From: Sphingomonas sp. R-74633
GTDB taxonomy: Bacteria; Pseudomonadota; Alphaproteobacteria; Sphingomonadales; Sphingomonadaceae
DNA length: 64,000 bases
Assembly: GCF_013416555.1 (NCBI RefSeq)
Contig: NZ_JACCFG010000002.1
Location: forward strand, 496,001 to 560,000
Direction: 5' to 3'
Below are positions 1 to 9,046 of the stretch, piece after piece. The first letter of the stretch is position 1; each line of letters starts with the position of its first letter. Below the pieces are notes generated by a model. The model was not told the DNA's origin, ran no database searches, and worked only from the letters and a program-made list of their open reading frames with translations. A program made the position numbers and the translations under genes.

Positions 1-1418
1 GGTTGCGCACTTCCTCCAGCAACGCTGAACGGCAAAAGCCGGGAATGTTCTGATATTCGTCCAGCCCCGCGTCAGGCTTTGCCCGCCAGCGGTGGTAGAT
101 ATCGGCGATCGTGGCGATGTCGCTTTCGGAAAACTCGCGGCGGGTTCGGTCCACCATGTGGCCAAGGTTGCGAGCATCGATAAACAGGATTTCGCCGCGC
201 CGATCCCGATGGCCGTTCGCGCTCTTGTCGCGGGCCAGAAACCACAGGCAGGCGGGAATTTGCGTGGAATAGAAAAGCTGGCCGGGCAGCGCGACCATGC
301 AATCCACCACATCGCCCTCGATCATCGCCTTGCGAATGTCACCCTCGCCGGATTGCTGCGACGACATCGAACCATTGGCCAGCACAACGCCTGCCGTGCC
401 GCGCGGAGCCAGGTGATGGATAATATGCTGCAACCACGCGAAATTGGCGTTGCCCGCTGGCGGCTGCCCGTATTTCCAGCGCACGTCGCCCTCAAGTTGG
501 GGCTGCCACCAGTCCGAAATGTTGAATGGCGGGTTGGCCATCGCATAGTCGAACTTGAGCGTGGGGAAGGCATCGTTGAGGAACGAGCCTTCGTTGTTCC
601 ACTTGATGTCCGCATCGATGCCGCGCACCGCGAGATTCATCTTGCAGAGCTTCCAAGTGGTATGGTTGCGCTCCTGACCATAGATGGCGATGTCGCTGCG
701 ACGGCCCTGATGGTTTTCAATGAACCGTTCGGACTGAACGAACATGCCGCCAGAGCCGCAGGCGGGGTCATAAACCCGGCCATGATGCGGCTCCAGCATC
801 TCCACGATGGTCTGCACCACGGATCGCGGCGTGAAGAACTCGCCCCCGCGCCGCCCTTCCGCCCCGGCAAACTGACTGATGAAATACTCGTAGGCGCGGC
901 CCAGCAGGTCTTTCGATTTTCCGTCCGCGCTGTGCATCCCGACCTTAGAGAACAGGTCGATCAGTTCACCCAGCATCGTCTTGTCGAGTTGTGGGCGGCC
1001 GTATTCCTTGGGCAACACGTCCTTGAGCACGGCCGCGTTGGCGCGCTCAATGGAGTCCATCGCGTTGTCGATCAGATTGCCGATGTCGCCCACCCGCTCC
1101 TTGCCGGTGTTCACATCGATGAAGGTGATCTGAGGGCGTTTGGCGTTGGCCTGCAAATGCTCCCACCGCGCTTCGGGCGGCACCCAGAAAACGTTGGCAG
1201 CAAGATATTCTTCCGCGTCTTCCGGATCCGCAAATTCCTCCTGCTCAAGTTTCGCGTGATAGGCAGCGAACGCTTCGGAAATGTACTTGAGGAAGATTAG
1301 TCCAAGGGCAACATGCTTGTACTCGGACGGCTCCAGATTTCCGCGCAGCTTGTCGGCCGCCTTGAAGAGATCGGCTTCGAAGCCAAGGTCACTACCGCTA
1401 TTCAACTGAGAAGCCATT
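1..1418 (-). CDS. hsdM: Type I restriction-modification system methyltransferase subunit HsdM (partial)
   Basis: Modification subunit of a type I restriction enzyme; with the specificity subunit it methylates adenine N6 at the recognition site, protecting it from the HsdR nuclease. The HsdM helical N-terminal domain comes first (residues ~10-150, including [18 protein letters not shown]). The methyltransferase fold follows, with SAM motif [10 protein letters not shown] at ~216 and catalytic NPPF at ~295. The frame is still open at the left edge after 472 codons, so only a short C-terminal piece is missing; hsdS and hsdR would lie outside. The ATG at 1418 is preceded by GGGGGAT. GC content and third-position GC look clearly lower than in the other genes, which suggests horizontal acquisition. 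Identity is certain from the motifs; transfer is inference. Confidence 0.95.
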
Positions 1419-1645
1419 CCGAGAATATCCCCCACTCTGCAGGCGTGGGTAGCGGAGGCGCGAGCCCTTCTGCAACAGATCGTGTCGCGATCGATGCTAC
1501 ATATTCGGTTGAAATCGGTTCTACGTGGCCCTCACCCGGCATCCAGCCGAAAGCACCACCCACGCGGTACCCAAGCGACAACCCAGCCGAACGCCCGTCC
1601 GCAAGGGAGCGCCCGCAGGCCTTTGTTTCAACGCTATAAAGTGGG

Positions 1646-1721
1646 TGGTGCCGCCTACAGGACTCGAACCTGTGACCCCCGCATTACGAATGCGATGCTC
1701 TACCAGCTGAGCTAAGGCGGC
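1646..1721 (-). tRNA. tRNA-Thr (anticodon CGT)
   Basis: A 76-nt cloverleaf including encoded CCA. Acceptor arm GCCGCCT pairs with AGGCGGC, discriminator A. The D arm is GCTCAGCTGGTAGAGC, the anticodon loop TTCGTAA gives anticodon CGT (reads ACG, Thr), and the T arm is ACAGG-TTCGAGT-CCTGT. Its 3' end points toward hsdM, 228 bp away, which is the usual orientation for islands inserted at a tRNA 3' end. Confidence 0.97.
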
Positions 1722-1754
1722 CAATCCGGGGCGCTGAGCCCCGAAGGAGCGGCG

Positions 1755-1783
1755 CGCTTACCAGCATGTTTTGTAGCTGACAA
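1755..1783 (-). promoter_or_regulatory. Possible promoter of tRNA-Thr
   Basis: On the minus strand a TTGTCA box (1783-1778) is followed after 17 bp by TAAGCG (1760-1755), about 34 bp before the tRNA 5' end. The -10 match is weak; offered only as the best candidate. Confidence 0.3.
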
Positions 1784-1909
1784 GCGTTGCGAAAGCGTTG
1801 TCGCGAAAACCCCCGTAAAACCCCGCCTTTACGCGACGTTTACCACATGGCGGGCACAAGGCGTCCTACAAATACAAAGGGGCCTGTTGCCCCGAGTGGA
1901 GCATTTGGC

Positions 1910-3211
1910 ATGGATATGGCGCGCGGCATCAACCACCCGCTCGACTCGCATCCCGAAAACGGCGCGGACGACGCCGTCAACGATCGGGCGCTGGAAATCA
2001 GCAATGACGAGCGCCGCATGCACGTGCGCGCCTATAATCACTGGGTCTCGCTGCTCCACGGCCGCGCCTATCCGGCGATCGAGGATCTCGATCCCGACAA
2101 CATTATCGACTTCGGTGCGCACTCCGTGCTGCTCGACTTCTCCAAGGGCGTCGACGATCCCGCGATTCGCTTCCTCGGCCGCGCGCTGCGCGAGGAGACC
2201 GGCCTCGACACCTCGATCACCCATGTGAACCAGGTGCCCAGCCGCTCGCTCCTCTCGCGCCTGACCGACCATTATCTCCAGATCATCGCCAATCGCGCGC
2301 CGATCGGCTTCGAGGCCGAGTTCGTCAGCTCGCGCGGGCACAACACGCTCTATCGCGGCATCCTGATGCCCTTCTCGTCCGATGCGGACGCCGATCGGAG
2401 CACGATCGACTTCATCTACGGCGTGATCAACTGGAAGGAACTGGTCGACGCCGAGACCCAGTCCAGGCTCGAAGCCGAAGTCGAGGAAGCCCGTCGCACA
2501 GCGCCGCGCAGCCTGGTTGCCGCGCCCGTCTGGGCCGATGGCCCGAGCGCAGGCTTCGCACCGAGCGAGCTGGCTCCGGCCGTGGCAGCCGAAGAGCCGC
2601 TGGTGCTCGATTCGCCGATCGCCAACGATGCCAGCCTGGCCGACAAGCTGCTGCTCGCCCGCGAATCGGCAGCCGCCGCCCGCGCATCGGACACGCGCAG
2701 CCGCTCGGCGCTCTACCGCGCGCTCGCTCGTGCCTATGATTTCGCGCTCGCCTCGGACGACGACGCCGAGACCTATGCCGAACTGCTCGAGGATGCCGGG
2801 CTGACCGTCCAGGCACGCGCGCCGATGACGCCCGCCGTGAAGCTCGTCTTCGGCGCCGACTACGACAAGACCCGCGTCACCGAATTCGCCGCGGTGCTCA
2901 GCCATGCCAAGCGCGCCCATGTGCCGCAGGGCGGGCTCGATGCGTTCCTCGACGCTGCCGAAGGTGGCATCAAGGGTGTGGTAAAGGCCGAGCGCGACTT
3001 CCGCCGCCCGGCACCCAAGCCCGACATGTTCGCCCAGATCGCCGCCGAGCTGCGCAGCCGTCCGCCGCTGGCGCATGTCGACATCGAGATGCCCGCGAAC
3101 AGCGAGTTCGTCGTGCTGCTGGCCCGCGCCGGCAAGCGGGGCCTCGACATCGTCGCCCGCGTCGAAGACGAGCCGCTCACCGAGCGCGCCGTCCGCAAGG
3201 CCGCTGCCTAG
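1910..3211 (+). CDS. PAS domain-containing protein
   Basis: A 433-residue soluble protein whose N-terminal half (about residues 30-200) resembles the alphaproteobacterial PAS_5 family: NHWVSLLHGRAYPAIEDLDP near the start, then a patterned region with DFSKGVDDPAIRFLG and FYGVINWKEL-like sheets. Such proteins are presumed sensors, but there is no kinase, cyclase or DNA-binding domain here. The rest is alanine-rich helix with the sequence ALYRALARAYDFAL. The frame is open further upstream to an ATG at 1787, but ATG 1910 (GAGTGGAG just upstream, coding-like composition from here on) is the better start. No signal peptide. It stands alone between tRNA-Thr and the GDH gene; ligand and partner are unknown. 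Confidence 0.85.
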   Translation: MDMARGINHPLDSHPENGADDAVNDRALEISNDERRMHVRAYNHWVSLLHGRAYPAIEDLDPDNIIDFGAHSVLLDFSKGVDDPAIRFLGRALREETGLDTSITHVNQVPSRSLLSRLTDHYLQIIANRAPIGFEAEFVSSRGHNTLYRGILMPFSSDADADRSTIDFIYGVINWKELVDAETQSRLEAEVEEARRTAPRSLVAAPVWADGPSAGFAPSELAPAVAAEEPLVLDSPIANDASLADKLLLARESAAAARASDTRSRSALYRALARAYDFALASDDDAETYAELLEDAGLTVQARAPMTPAVKLVFGADYDKTRVTEFAAVLSHAKRAHVPQGGLDAFLDAAEGGIKGVVKAERDFRRPAPKPDMFAQIAAELRSRPPLAHVDIEMPANSEFVVLLARAGKRGLDIVARVEDEPLTERAVRKAAA

Positions 3212-3330
3212 GCTTTTATCGCCCGTCTCGCCGACACTTTCGTGCGCTTCCTCCGTAATGTCCGCATGATTGTAATTTTCTTGCGCACGAGTCTTGAGCC
3301 GGTCACCGCACAGGCGTAGGCCTTGCTCTC

Positions 3331-6300
3331 ATGAAGAACATGATGACGTCGCTGACGCAGGCGTTCGAGGCGCGGTTGCTCGAAGGGGCGCTGCCAGGAG
3401 AGTTGGAAGATTTCGGAGAGGCCGAGCGGGCCGAAGCGGCGAATTTCGTCGCGGAAGCCGCCGCAGTGCGCCCCCCCGATACCGCGAAGGTCGCGCTGGA
3501 GAGCTTCCAGGGCGATGAGAGCCGCCGGATGCGGCTTGCGGTCGTCAATGACGACATGCCCTTCCTCGTCGATTCGATCTCGGGCGCGATTGCCGCGCAC
3601 GACATCGCTGTCCACCGGATCATTCACCCCGTCATTGCCGTCGAGCGCGACGCCGCCGGCAAGCTTGAATCGATCGGGACGGGCAAGCCCGAATCGATGA
3701 TCTATATCGAGATGGAGCGCGCTGATGCGCGCACCCGCCGCAACCTGGCCGCCGAACTGGAGCGCACGCTCGCCCAGACCCGCGACGCCGTGCATGACTG
3801 GCGTGCGCTGCAGAGCGCGATCGGCGCCGACGCCTCCACCGTCGGCTCGCGCGAAGGCACCAAGCTGCTGCGCTGGTTCCAGGAAGGCGCGATGACCTTG
3901 CTCGCGCACGAAACCTGGCGCACCGACGGCACCCGCGACAATCAGCTCGGCATCGCCAAGCACGAGCTCGAAACGCCGATCCTGGCGGACGCGTCGCGCA
4001 AGGCCGCGGTCGCCTATTTCAAGCAGGGCGGCGAGGCGCCGCTGCTGCTCAAGTCCAATTCGATCTCGCCGATCCACCGCCGCGTGCCGCTCGACATCGT
4101 CGTCGTGCCGATCACCACCGGCAGCGACGTGACCGGCCTGTCGATCCATGCGGGCCTGTGGACCAGCGCGGCGCTGTTCGCCGATCCGGACGAAGTGCCA
4201 GTGCTGCGCGCCCGCCTCGAAGGGCTGGAGCGCAAGTTCGGCTTCGATCCCAAGGGCCATACCGGCAAGGCGATGACGCATGCGCTCACCGCGCTGCCGC
4301 ACGACCTGACCACCGCATTCGACGCCGATTCGCTCGAGCATCTCGTACTCACCTCGATGTCGGTCGCCGATCGGCCGCGTTCGAAGCTGGTGCTGGTGAA
4401 GAGCCTGCTCGGCAGGCATCTGTTCGCCTTTGTCTGGCTGCCGCGCGACGAAGTCACCACTACGCGCCGTGAAGCGGTGGGCGGCATGCTCGCCGAGGCG
4501 GCCAACGCCAAGATCATCAACTGGTCGATCGCGCTCGAAGACGGCGAAGTCGCGCTGATGCGCTACACGCTCGATCTGCGTCAGGGCGGCACCATGCCCG
4601 ATGCCGATGCGCTCGACCGCCAGCTCGAGCGGATGATGCGCGGCTGGGTGCCTGCGGTGGAAGCCGCGCTCAGCGAGGAGGCCGGTGTCACCGGCGCCAC
4701 CCGCCTGGCGCTGCGCTATGCCCAGGCCTTCCCGCCCGCCTATCGTACCACCGCCACCCCCGAAGAGGCGGCGCGCGACATCCTGTGCTTCGCCAAGCTC
4801 GATGGGCCCGGCGACCGCTCGGCGCGGATCACCCCGGTCGCGGGCAAGGCCGGCGAATATCGTGTGAAGCTCTATGCCCAGGGCGGCGCGCTGGCGCTGT
4901 CCGACGCGGTGCCCGCCTTCGAGAATTTCGGCTTCCGCGTGATCGAGGAAGTGCCGACCGAGCTGACCGGTGGCGCCTTCGTCCATGATTTCGCCGTGTC
5001 CGCGGCTGCGCTGAAGGGCGACGTCACGGTAATCGAGGACGCGCTTGCCGCCGTCCTCGAAGGCAATGCCGAGAATGACAGCTTCAACCGGCTGATCGTC
5101 GAGGCGGGCATGGCGCCGGCGTCCGTCGTGCTGTTCCGGGCCTGGTTCCGCTATCTGCGCCAGACCGGCATGAATTATGGCATGGCCACGGTGGTCGACG
5201 CGCTGCGCCGTGCGCCCGGTGTCGCCAATGCGCTGATCGAGCGCTTCGACGCCGCACACAATCCGGCGCGTGCCGGCGACGACAAGGCGGTCGAGGCCGC
5301 TACCGCCGCGATCGAGACGGGGCTGGCACAGGTCCAGGCGATCGATGACGACCGCATCCTGCGCACGATCCGCGGTGTCGTCCTCGCGACGCTGCGCACC
5401 AATGCCTATGCGCCCGCCGCCAGGGAGGCGCTGGCGTTCAAGATGGATTCGGCCAAGGTGCCGGGCCTCCCCGCCCCGCTCCCGTGGCGGGAGATCTGGG
5501 TGTACTCGCCCCGCGTCGAGGGCATCCATCTGCGCGCCGGCCCGGTCGCGCGTGGTGGCCTGCGCTGGTCCGACCGCCGCGACGACTTCCGCACCGAGAT
5601 CCTTGGCCTGATGAAGGCGCAGCGCGTGAAGAACGCAGTGATCGTGCCGACCGGCGCCAAGGGCGGCTTCTACCCCAAGCAACTCCCCTCGCCCGCCACC
5701 GACCGCGACGCCTGGTTCGCCGAGGGCACCGAGAGCTACCGGATCTTCATCCGCACCCTGTTGTCGATCACCGACAACATCGTCTCGGGCGCGGTCGTCC
5801 ACCCCGAGGGTGTGACGATCCTCGACGGCGAGGATCCGTATTTCGTCGTCGCCGCGGACAAGGGCACCGCGACCTTCTCCGACGTCGCCAACGCGATCGC
5901 GATCGAGCGTAACTTCTGGCTGGGCGATGCCTTCGCCTCGGGCGGCTCGCACGGATACGACCACAAGGCGATGGGCATCACTGCCAAGGGCGCTTGGGTC
6001 TCGGTCCGCCGCCACTTCCTCGAAATGGGCACCGACATCCAGTCCGAGCCCGTCACCGTCGCCGGCTGTGGCGACATGTCGGGCGACGTGTTCGGCAACG
6101 GTATGCTGTTGTCGAAGTCGATCAAGCTGGTCGCCGCCTTCGACCACCGCCACATCTTCCTCGATCCCGATCCCGATCCGGCGAAGAGCTGGGACGAGCG
6201 CGACCGCATGTTCGCGCTGCCGCGCTCGAGCTGGGCGGACTATAACCCCGCGCTGATATCGAAGGGCGGCGGCGTGTTCCCGCGGACCGAGAAGTCGATC

Positions 6301-7929
6301 CCGCTTTCGCCCGAAGTGCAGAAGCTGCTCGGCCTCGACGTAAGCGAACTCGATCCGACCTCGCTGATCACTGCGATCCTCAAGGCCCAGGTCGGGCTGC
6401 TCTGGTTCGGCGGCATCGGCACCTACATCAAGGCGGCTTCCGAGAGCCACGGCGATGTCGGCGACCCGGCGAACGACCGCCTGCGCGTCAATGCCGAGCA
6501 TCTGCGCTGCAAGGCGATCGGCGAGGGCGCGAACCTGGGCGTGACCCAGGCGGCGCGCATCGCCTTCGCCTCGCTTGGCGGACGGATCAACACCGACTTC
6601 ATCGACAATTCGGCCGGCGTCGATTGCTCGGATAACGAGGTCAACATCAAGATCGCGCTCAACCGCGAGATGATCGAGGGCCGTCTTGAGTTCGAGGATC
6701 GCAACCAGCTGCTCGTCTCGATGACCGACGACGTCGCGCATTTGGTGCTCGAGGACAACCGCCTGCAGACGCTCGCGCTCTCCTTCATGGAGAATGACGG
6801 CTATGTCGCGCTGCCGAGCTATGTCCGCGTCATCGAGATCCTCGAAGGCTCGGGCCGGCTCGACCGCGCCGTGGAGGGCCTGGGCTCGAACGAGGACCTG
6901 CTCCGCCGCGCGCAGGACAAGAATGGCCTGACCCGCCCCGAGCTCGCCGTCCTCCTCGCCTCGACCAAGTTGGCGCTGCAGGATGCGATCGAGCATGCCG
7001 CGCTCGGCCATGATCCCGCGCTGGAGAGCGACCTGTGCAACGCCTTCCCCAAGGCGATGCAAGAGCGCTTCGGCAAGGCGATCGAGGAGCATCGCCTGCG
7101 CAGCGAGATCGTCGCCACCAAGCTCGCCAACCGCGTGATCAACCGCCTCGGCGTGCTCCATCCCTTCGAGCTTGCCGAAGAGGAAGGCGCGGCGATGGCC
7201 GATATCGCGGCCATGTACGTCGTCGCCGAGCGGCTGTTCTGCCTGCCCGCGATCTGGGAAGCGGTCGAGACCGCCGAAATCTCCGAAGGCGCGCGCATTG
7301 CGCTGCTCGACGAGATGGCAGTCGCGGTGCGCGGCCAGGTCGCCGACCTGCTGCGCGTCTGCAAGCCCGGCGCCAGCCCGGCCGAAGTGATCGCGCGCCT
7401 GAAGCCCGGCATCGATGCGCTCGACAAGGCCGCCAAGGGGCTGCTGTTGGACGAGGTCAAGGCGCAGTCGAACCGCATCGCCTCGCGCCTCGAAGCCGCC
7501 GGCGCGCCGAGCGAGCTGGTCGCCAAGGTGGTCAAGCTGTTCGAACTCGACGGTGCCGTCGGTCTGGCCGATCTCAGCGTCCGTATGGGCCTCGAGGTTA
7601 CCCCGCTAACCCGCGCCTTCACGTCGCTCGGCCAGGCGCTCGGCCTCGACTGGGCCCAGTCGACTGCGGCGCGCATCACCACCGGCGATGTGTGGGAGCG
7701 CCTGCTGATCGCGGGGCTCGCCCGCGACTTCCAGCAGATCCGCCTCGATTTCCTGGCCCGCGGCCAGGGCGAGGAGCCGCAGGCTGGGGTGGATGCCTGG
7801 GTCCGGGCCAATGCCGGACGCGTCGATCAGTTCTCCGCGCTGGTCCGCCGTGCGCGCCAGTCCGCGGTGCCCAATGCCGCAATGCTGGCGCAGATCGCTG
7901 GCCAGGCGCGCGTGCTGCTCGGCCGCTGA
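3331..7929 (+). CDS. gdhB: NAD-specific glutamate dehydrogenase, large (GDH180-type)
   Basis: Oxidatively deaminates L-glutamate to 2-oxoglutarate and ammonium with NAD+, feeding amino-acid carbon into the TCA cycle in the cytoplasm. At 1532 residues it is the very large bacterial class (usually ~1550-1650). A long N-terminal ACT-like regulatory region (~1-680) precedes the catalytic core. The core contains GGLRWSDRRDDFRTEILGL (~745), the glutamate-binding TGAKGGFYPK with lysine ~777, and the Rossmann-like segment GCGDMSGDVFGNGML (~912). A helical C-terminal domain follows. Several Met codons lie close together at the start (3331, 3340, 3343); the first is taken. It is monocistronic, ending in a strong hairpin at 7940. 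In this class the N- and C-terminal domains mediate allosteric control, in some species by aspartate; that is family knowledge. Confidence 0.96.
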   Translation: MKNMMTSLTQAFEARLLEGALPGELEDFGEAERAEAANFVAEAAAVRPPDTAKVALESFQGDESRRMRLAVVNDDMPFLVDSISGAIAAHDIAVHRIIHPVIAVERDAAGKLESIGTGKPESMIYIEMERADARTRRNLAAELERTLAQTRDAVHDWRALQSAIGADASTVGSREGTKLLRWFQEGAMTLLAHETWRTDGTRDNQLGIAKHELETPILADASRKAAVAYFKQGGEAPLLLKSNSISPIHRRVPLDIVVVPITTGSDVTGLSIHAGLWTSAALFADPDEVPVLRARLEGLERKFGFDPKGHTGKAMTHALTALPHDLTTAFDADSLEHLVLTSMSVADRPRSKLVLVKSLLGRHLFAFVWLPRDEVTTTRREAVGGMLAEAANAKIINWSIALEDGEVALMRYTLDLRQGGTMPDADALDRQLERMMRGWVPAVEAALSEEAGVTGATRLALRYAQAFPPAYRTTATPEEAARDILCFAKLDGPGDRSARITPVAGKAGEYRVKLYAQGGALALSDAVPAFENFGFRVIEEVPTELTGGAFVHDFAVSAAALKGDVTVIEDALAAVLEGNAENDSFNRLIVEAGMAPASVVLFRAWFRYLRQTGMNYGMATVVDALRRAPGVANALIERFDAAHNPARAGDDKAVEAATAAIETGLAQVQAIDDDRILRTIRGVVLATLRTNAYAPAAREALAFKMDSAKVPGLPAPLPWREIWVYSPRVEGIHLRAGPVARGGLRWSDRRDDFRTEILGLMKAQRVKNAVIVPTGAKGGFYPKQLPSPATDRDAWFAEGTESYRIFIRTLLSITDNIVSGAVVHPEGVTILDGEDPYFVVAADKGTATFSDVANAIAIERNFWLGDAFASGGSHGYDHKAMGITAKGAWVSVRRHFLEMGTDIQSEPVTVAGCGDMSGDVFGNGMLLSKSIKLVAAFDHRHIFLDPDPDPAKSWDERDRMFALPRSSWADYNPALISKGGGVFPRTEKSIPLSPEVQKLLGLDVSELDPTSLITAILKAQVGLLWFGGIGTYIKAASESHGDVGDPANDRLRVNAEHLRCKAIGEGANLGVTQAARIAFASLGGRINTDFIDNSAGVDCSDNEVNIKIALNREMIEGRLEFEDRNQLLVSMTDDVAHLVLEDNRLQTLALSFMENDGYVALPSYVRVIEILEGSGRLDRAVEGLGSNEDLLRRAQDKNGLTRPELAVLLASTKLALQDAIEHAALGHDPALESDLCNAFPKAMQERFGKAIEEHRLRSEIVATKLANRVINRLGVLHPFELAEEEGAAMADIAAMYVVAERLFCLPAIWEAVETAEISEGARIALLDEMAVAVRGQVADLLRVCKPGASPAEVIARLKPGIDALDKAAKGLLLDEVKAQSNRIASRLEAAGAPSELVAKVVKLFELDGAVGLADLSVRMGLEVTPLTRAFTSLGQALGLDWAQSTAARITTGDVWERLLIAGLARDFQQIRLDFLARGQGEEPQAGVDAWVRANAGRVDQFSALVRRARQSAVPNAAMLAQIAGQARVLLGR

Positions 7930-7939
7930 TAAAGAGAAA

Positions 7940-7965
7940 CCCGGCCGGTCTGGTGACCGGCCGGG
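7940..7965. terminator. Bidirectional intrinsic terminator between gdh and the 39-residue gene
   Basis: Perfect 11-bp stem CCCGGCCGGTC / GACCGGCCGGG with a TGGT loop. On the minus strand the stem is followed by TTTCTCTTT, a good U-run for the convergent small gene; on the plus strand the run is weaker (CTCTCGCATTTC). Confidence 0.8.
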
Positions 7966-7989
7966 CTCTCGCATTTCAGGACACAGGCG

Positions 7990-8109
7990 TCAGGCTTCCG
8001 GATCGGTGCTCCGGGCCGGCGTGGCGCGCAGGATCATGTACATGCCGCCCAGGCTGGCGATCACGCCCAGTCCGCAAATCACCGCCAGGTCGATATAAAG
8101 TCCCGACAT
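7990..8109 (-). CDS. Small single-pass membrane protein (39 aa), unknown function
   Basis: Not recognised as a named family. The 39-residue product begins MSGLYIDLAVICGLGVIASL and is mostly one hydrophobic segment (residues ~5-27), followed by a short polar tail ending TDPEA. The start is supported by a strong Shine-Dalgarno GGGGAGGA five bases before the ATG at 8109. The gene ends about 25 bp from the hairpin at 7940-7965, whose minus-strand U-run fits as its terminator. It converges on the glutamate dehydrogenase gene and has no clear operon partner. The ribosome site, membrane segment and terminator together make a real gene likely despite its size. Confidence 0.65.
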   Translation of the reverse strand: MSGLYIDLAVICGLGVIASLGGMYMILRATPARSTDPEA

Positions 8110-8312
8110 CCAGTCCTCCCCAAGTCTTTTCTGGAAGGGAAGCTGCGTAATTTCTTGGAACTCGGCAAGAAACATTCGTAGCTGCATTGCAGCGCAACCT
8201 TGCTGCATCTGCGAGAAGGCGTGTCGGACCGGGACGCAATTCTGCGCGTCTTGGTCGCCCCATCCGCCCGCCACGCCACGCAGAATCTATCACCAAAACC
8301 GGGGCCCGAGGT

Positions 8313-8341
8313 TTGCAATTGCGAATCGTTCGCGTTACGGA
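8313..8341 (+). promoter_or_regulatory. Promoter with Fur-like operator upstream of the PepSY operon
   Basis: TTGCAA (8313-8318) and TACGGA (8336-8341) are spaced by 17 bp. The spacer holds the inverted repeat GCGAA-TCG-TTCGC (8321-8333), close to the alphaproteobacterial Fur box (TGCGAAT-type arms). A second TTGCAA arm overlaps the left side. The position, 44 bp before the PepSY start, suits repression by iron-loaded Fur. Site identity is inference from the motif. Confidence 0.5.
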
Positions 8342-8376
8342 CCGGCATCGAATCGAACCGGAATCGCTCACCCGAC

Positions 8377-9033
8377 ATGCACGCCCCTACCGCCCAGGCA
8401 GATCAGGCCAAGGCCAAAGCAAAGCGCGCTCGCAAGAGCTTCTGGCTGAAGCAGCTCCATACCTGGCACTGGATGAGCTCGGCGATCAGCCTGGTCGGGC
8501 TGATGCTGTTCGCGATCACCGGCTTCACGCTCAACCACGCCAGCGACATCGAGGGCGCTCCCAAGTCGCTCGATCGTGCCGCGCAATTGCCGCCCGCGCT
8601 ATTCGCCAAGGTGAAGAACGACGACCAGCCCGACAGCAAGAAGCCGATCCCGGCCGATGTCGCGAAGTGGATCGAGGGCCAGGTCAAGCTCGAGGCGAGC
8701 GGCACCGCCGAATGGTCCGCTGACGAGATCTACCTCGCCAAGCCGCGCCCGGGCGGCGACGCCTGGATCGCAATCGACCGCGCCACCGGCGCCGTCACCA
8801 GCGAGACCACCAACCGCGGCTGGATCGCGTATCTCAACGACCTCCACAAGGGCCGCAACTCGGGCGGCTGGTGGAAGCTGTTCATCGACATCTTCGTCGT
8901 CGCCTGCATCGTGTTCACGCTCACCGGACTGGTGCTGCTGTGGATGCACTCGAAACATCGCAAGAGCACCTGGCCGATCGTCATCGCCGGCCTCGTCATC
9001 CCGGCGCTCATCGCCATTTTCCTGATCCACTGA
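8377..9033 (+). CDS. PepSY-type transmembrane protein
   Basis: A 218-residue inner-membrane protein with a Lys/Arg-rich cytoplasmic N-terminus. The first helix, around residues 30-52, holds HWMSSAISLVGLMLFAITG. A ~110-residue extracytoplasmic PepSY-like region (DEIYLAKPRPGGDAWIAIDR, then GWIAYLNDLHKGR) is followed by two C-terminal helices (IDIFVVACIVFTLTGLVLLW and IVIAGLVIPALIAIFLI). PepSY membrane proteins near iron-uptake genes are thought to move electrons across the membrane, often to reduce siderophore iron; that role is inferred here. It is first in a run with a DUF2271, a DUF4198 and an apbE gene (gaps 13, 14 and -4 bp). The frame is open further upstream, but ATG 8377 lies just after a promoter with a Fur-like box and starts the homologous sequence. 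Confidence 0.88.
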   Translation: MHAPTAQADQAKAKAKRARKSFWLKQLHTWHWMSSAISLVGLMLFAITGFTLNHASDIEGAPKSLDRAAQLPPALFAKVKNDDQPDSKKPIPADVAKWIEGQVKLEASGTAEWSADEIYLAKPRPGGDAWIAIDRATGAVTSETTNRGWIAYLNDLHKGRNSGGWWKLFIDIFVVACIVFTLTGLVLLWMHSKHRKSTWPIVIAGLVIPALIAIFLIH

Positions 9034-9046
9034 GAAGGACCGTTCC

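Noticed and set aside
3208..7161. A very long open frame antisense to the glutamate dehydrogenase gene (about 1300 codons)
   Set aside because: It is the mirror of a high-GC coding strand; its product is Arg/Gly/Asp-rich without domains, while the plus strand encodes complete GDH motifs.
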